DNA of 7,650 bases from Lysobacterales bacterium (GTDB lineage Bacteria > Pseudomonadota > Gammaproteobacteria > Xanthomonadales > SZUA-36), in assembly GCA_030637665.1 (NCBI GenBank), contig DAOWGA010000323.1, positions 1 to 7,650 of the forward strand, given 5' to 3'. The position numbers and the translations under genes are program-made. The notes below the pieces were generated by a model. It was not told where the DNA came from. It was given only the letters and a program-made list of their open reading frames with translations, and did no database searches. Of the stretch, positions 6,107 through 7,650 are shown one piece after another. Numbering within the stretch: the stretch's first letter is position 1; each line of letters begins with the position of its first letter.

Positions 6107-7432
6107 TTACAGGCCGTATGCCTTGCGCAGCAAGGTCAGTGGATTCGTCTCTGCATTCTTCAGGTCCAGTCCGTCCGCAATCTGCGTGGCGGCCATGGGA
6201 CAGTCGGAGACCAGGTAATCGGCGTCCATTTTTTTGGCACGGTTGATCACTGGCCGGGCAATTTTCTGGGATTTCTCCCAGGTGCCGGCGCGAACGCCAT
6301 AGGTGCCGTCGTGGCCTGAGCAACGTTCGATCATGTCTACCTCGGTGCCGGGCACCAGGGCCAGGATATCGCGGGTCTTGGGCCCGATATTCTGCACCCG
6401 CTGGTGGCAGGGAACCTGCCAGACTACTTTACCCAGTTCCAGCTTGAATTCCGTGTTTAACAGCCCGGCTTTGTGGCGGTGCACCAGGTACTCGAAGGGG
6501 TCAAAGATATGTTGTTTCACTTTCTGCACATCCGGGTCATGCGGATACATCAGCGGTAACTCCTGCTTGAACATCAACACGCAGGACGGGATGGCGGCAA
6601 CGATGTCCCAGCCCTCGTCGATCAGGCGAACCAGTTCGGGAATGTTGGTTTTGCGGTATTTGTCGACTGTTTTCAGGTCACCCTGTTCCAGCTTGGGCAT
6701 GCCGCAGCATTCTTCTTTGTCTGTCAGGCGGACCGGAATGCCGTTGTGCTCGAAAACCCTGATCAGGTCCTGGCCGATATCCGGTGTATTGACATTGCAG
6801 TAGCAGGTGGCGAACAGTGCTGCTTTTCCGCGGGTAGACCCAGCCTCCCGAAGTTCAGCCTGTGCAGGTGCACGATTTTTCTCCCGCTTCCGCAGCGTCT
6901 TCGAGTGAAACTCCGGCAGATGGGCGCGATGGTCCAGATCCAGTGTTTTCTCCAGTATCTTGCGTACGCCTTTCAACTTATTTGCCACGTTGATGGCGCC
7001 ACTGACCACCGGAAGGCTGCCAACAGCACCTTGTAATTTCGTGTTACTGATCAATTTGTGGCTGAGTTTCCGTTCACCCTTTTTGAATTGCACGGCCTTG
7101 GCGCGCAGCATCACGTGCGGGAAGTCCAGGTTCCACTCGTGCGGCGGCACGTAAGGGCATTTCGTCTGGTAACAGAGATCGCACATAAAGCATTGGTCGA
7201 CTACCTTCCAGTAGTCTTCCTTCGCCACGCCGTCTATTTCGAAGGTATCGGATTCATCAACCAGGTCGAACAGGGTAGGGTAGGCGTCGCACAATGAGAC
7301 GCAACGGCGGCAGCCGTGACAGATGTCGAAAATCCGCTCCATTTCTTCGAGAAGTTTCTCCTCGTTATAGAAATCAGGATTTGTCCAGTCAAGGGCGTGA
7401 CGTGTTGGGGCTTCGAGACTGCCTTCTCGCAC
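6107..7432 (-). CDS. Fe-S/CCG-domain oxidoreductase subunit, GlpC / glycolate-oxidase-subunit-like (function unknown)
   Basis: A 441-aa soluble protein. Two [4Fe-4S] motifs open it: Cys38-x2-Cys41-x2-Cys44-x3-Cys48 and Cys81-x2-Cys84-x2-Cys87-x4-Cys92-Pro. A basic linker (about 112-200) follows, then two cysteine-rich CCG-type domains as in heterodisulfide reductase HdrB, GlpC and GlcF. The first has CYC (210-212) and CCG (242-244). The second has PCH (341-343), CSG (371-373) in place of CCG, and CP (411-412). Such proteins carry electrons for a flavin dehydrogenase or reductase partner, but none is encoded here, so substrate and partner are unknown. The start is GTG at 7432, set by a strong AAAGGAG 8 nt upstream. 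It precedes DUF3501 and is probably co-transcribed with it. It is not a full anaerobic glycerol-3-phosphate or glycolate system, since no glpAB- or glcDE-like gene is in view. Confidence 0.92.
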   Translation of the reverse strand: MREGSLEAPTRHALDWTNPDFYNEEKLLEEMERIFDICHGCRRCVSLCDAYPTLFDLVDESDTFEIDGVAKEDYWKVVDQCFMCDLCYQTKCPYVPPHEWNLDFPHVMLRAKAVQFKKGERKLSHKLISNTKLQGAVGSLPVVSGAINVANKLKGVRKILEKTLDLDHRAHLPEFHSKTLRKREKNRAPAQAELREAGSTRGKAALFATCYCNVNTPDIGQDLIRVFEHNGIPVRLTDKEECCGMPKLEQGDLKTVDKYRKTNIPELVRLIDEGWDIVAAIPSCVLMFKQELPLMYPHDPDVQKVKQHIFDPFEYLVHRHKAGLLNTEFKLELGKVVWQVPCHQRVQNIGPKTRDILALVPGTEVDMIERCSGHDGTYGVRAGTWEKSQKIARPVINRAKKMDADYLVSDCPMAATQIADGLDLKNAETNPLTLLRKAYGL

Positions 7433-7440
7433 GGTGATTT

Positions 7441-7447
7441 CTCCTTT
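7441..7447 (-). promoter_or_regulatory. Ribosome binding site that fixes a GTG start
   Basis: AAAGGAG on the minus strand lies 8 nt before the GTG at 7432. No in-frame ATG with comparable support is nearby, so this site decides the start of the Fe-S/CCG protein gene. Confidence 0.8.
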
Positions 7448-7455
7448 GGTCGGAG

Positions 7456-7476
7456 ACCCCGGCGCAGAGCCGGGGT
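7456..7476. other. GC-rich hairpin in the leader of the Fe-S gene
   Basis: ACCCCGGC (7456-7463) and GCCGGGGT (7469-7476) form an 8-bp stem with a 5-nt loop. It lies about 9 nt upstream of the ribosome site. No T-run follows on either strand, so an intrinsic terminator is doubtful. It could shield the 5' end of the transcript or be another mobile palindrome. Confidence 0.55.
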
Positions 7477-7508
7477 AACGTTATTGCTGTCTGCAGGAGG
7501 CCGCCATG

Positions 7509-7564
7509 CCTACAGGGATGTAGGTAAGGGGCGTGAGCAGGACGCGGCAGCTTTGCGGCCGCAA
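7509..7564. repeat. Cluster of small palindromes in the intergenic space
   Basis: CCTACA-GGGA-TGTAGG (7509-7524) is a hairpin built from a facing pair of the TGTAGG heads seen in the nearby REP copies. TTGCGGCCGCAA (7553-7564) is a perfect 12-bp palindrome. Together with 7573-7628 they make almost all of the 218 bp upstream of the Fe-S gene palindromic. I see no convincing promoter in this stretch; the promoter may lie beyond 7650. Confidence 0.5.
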
Positions 7565-7572
7565 GGTCAACC

Positions 7573-7620
7573 TCGTACCCACCGGGCACAAACGCGCACG
7601 GCGCGCCCCTACAAGCTCGC
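7573..7620 (-). repeat. REP-like palindromic repeat, copy 2 (inverted relative to copy 1)
   Basis: Read on the minus strand this is GCTTGTAGGGGCGCGCC followed by a CGCGC/GCGCG hairpin and the tail GCCCGGTGGGTACGA. It matches 6030-6077 at 43 of 48 positions in the opposite orientation. It has the GTAG head typical of RAYT-linked REPs. With copy 1 it brackets the Fe-S protein gene. Confidence 0.75.
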
Positions 7621-7628
7621 TCCTACAG
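7615..7628 (-). repeat. Truncated REP head
   Basis: The minus strand reads CTGTAGGAGCGAGC, then passes directly into copy 2. It matches the head and first half-stem of the REP arms at the DUF3501/tetR junction (TGTAGGCGAGC) but lacks the second half of its hairpin. It looks like an older REP interrupted by, or fused to, the neighbouring copy. Confidence 0.55.
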
Positions 7629-7650
7629 TCGGTATCAGTCCCGTTCGTCC

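Noticed and set aside
7530..7575. Promoter for the Fe-S gene using TTGACC near 7570
   Set aside because: No acceptable -10 box lies 16-18 bp downstream, and the spacer is a perfect palindrome of the repeat.
7389..7589. Minus-strand open frame of 66 codons upstream of the Fe-S gene
   Set aside because: It is made mostly of REP-like repeat sequence, overlaps the true GTG start in another frame and has an Arg/Pro-rich composition typical of non-coding GC-rich DNA.

Overview
The window looks like chromosomal DNA of a gammaproteobacterium. The evidence is the FadJ-type beta-oxidation protein, the GTAG/GTGG-headed REP palindromes of the kind described in Pseudomonas and relatives, and moderately high GC. 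A marine or aerobic lipid-degrading lineage is plausible, but genus cannot be fixed from the sequence. Every gene I can support lies on the minus strand, so transcription runs from position 7650 towards 1. The open plus-strand frames are shadows.

Upstream block (7650 to 5429): a leader of about 220 bp rich in REP-like palindromes; a 441-aa soluble protein with two [4Fe-4S] motifs and CCG domains (GlpC/glycolate-oxidase-subunit-like, function unknown) that starts at a GTG; a 96-bp gap holding another REP copy; and a 193-aa DUF3501 protein. The pairing of an Fe-S/CCG protein with DUF3501 is one I recall from other Proteobacteria, sometimes beside a rubrerythrin. Its biochemical role is unknown to me.

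Junction (5433 to 5190): a 184-bp nested palindrome with the architecture of a REPIN, meaning two inverted REP arms. It also encloses a perfect 28-bp inverted repeat and an inner hairpin. It fills the space between the DUF3501 stop codon, which it supplies or overlaps, and the -35 box of the next promoter. A good sigma70-type promoter follows, with an inverted repeat over its -10 and start region that fits a TetR operator.

Downstream block (5189 to 1, running off the edge): tetR, thiolase, bifunctional enoyl-CoA hydratase/3-hydroxyacyl-CoA dehydrogenase (FadJ-like) and an LCAD/IVD-type acyl-CoA dehydrogenase. Gaps are 16, 35 and 33 bp, so this is almost certainly one operon. It encodes all four chemical steps of a beta-oxidation cycle behind a probably self-repressing TetR regulator. 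The inferred logic is that an acyl-CoA or similar ligand releases the TetR protein and switches on degradation of a fatty or branched acyl chain.

The most unusual material is the REP/REPIN architecture in three intergenic spaces and the uncharacterised Fe-S/DUF3501 pair. The beta-oxidation operon itself is ordinary, although well laid out.
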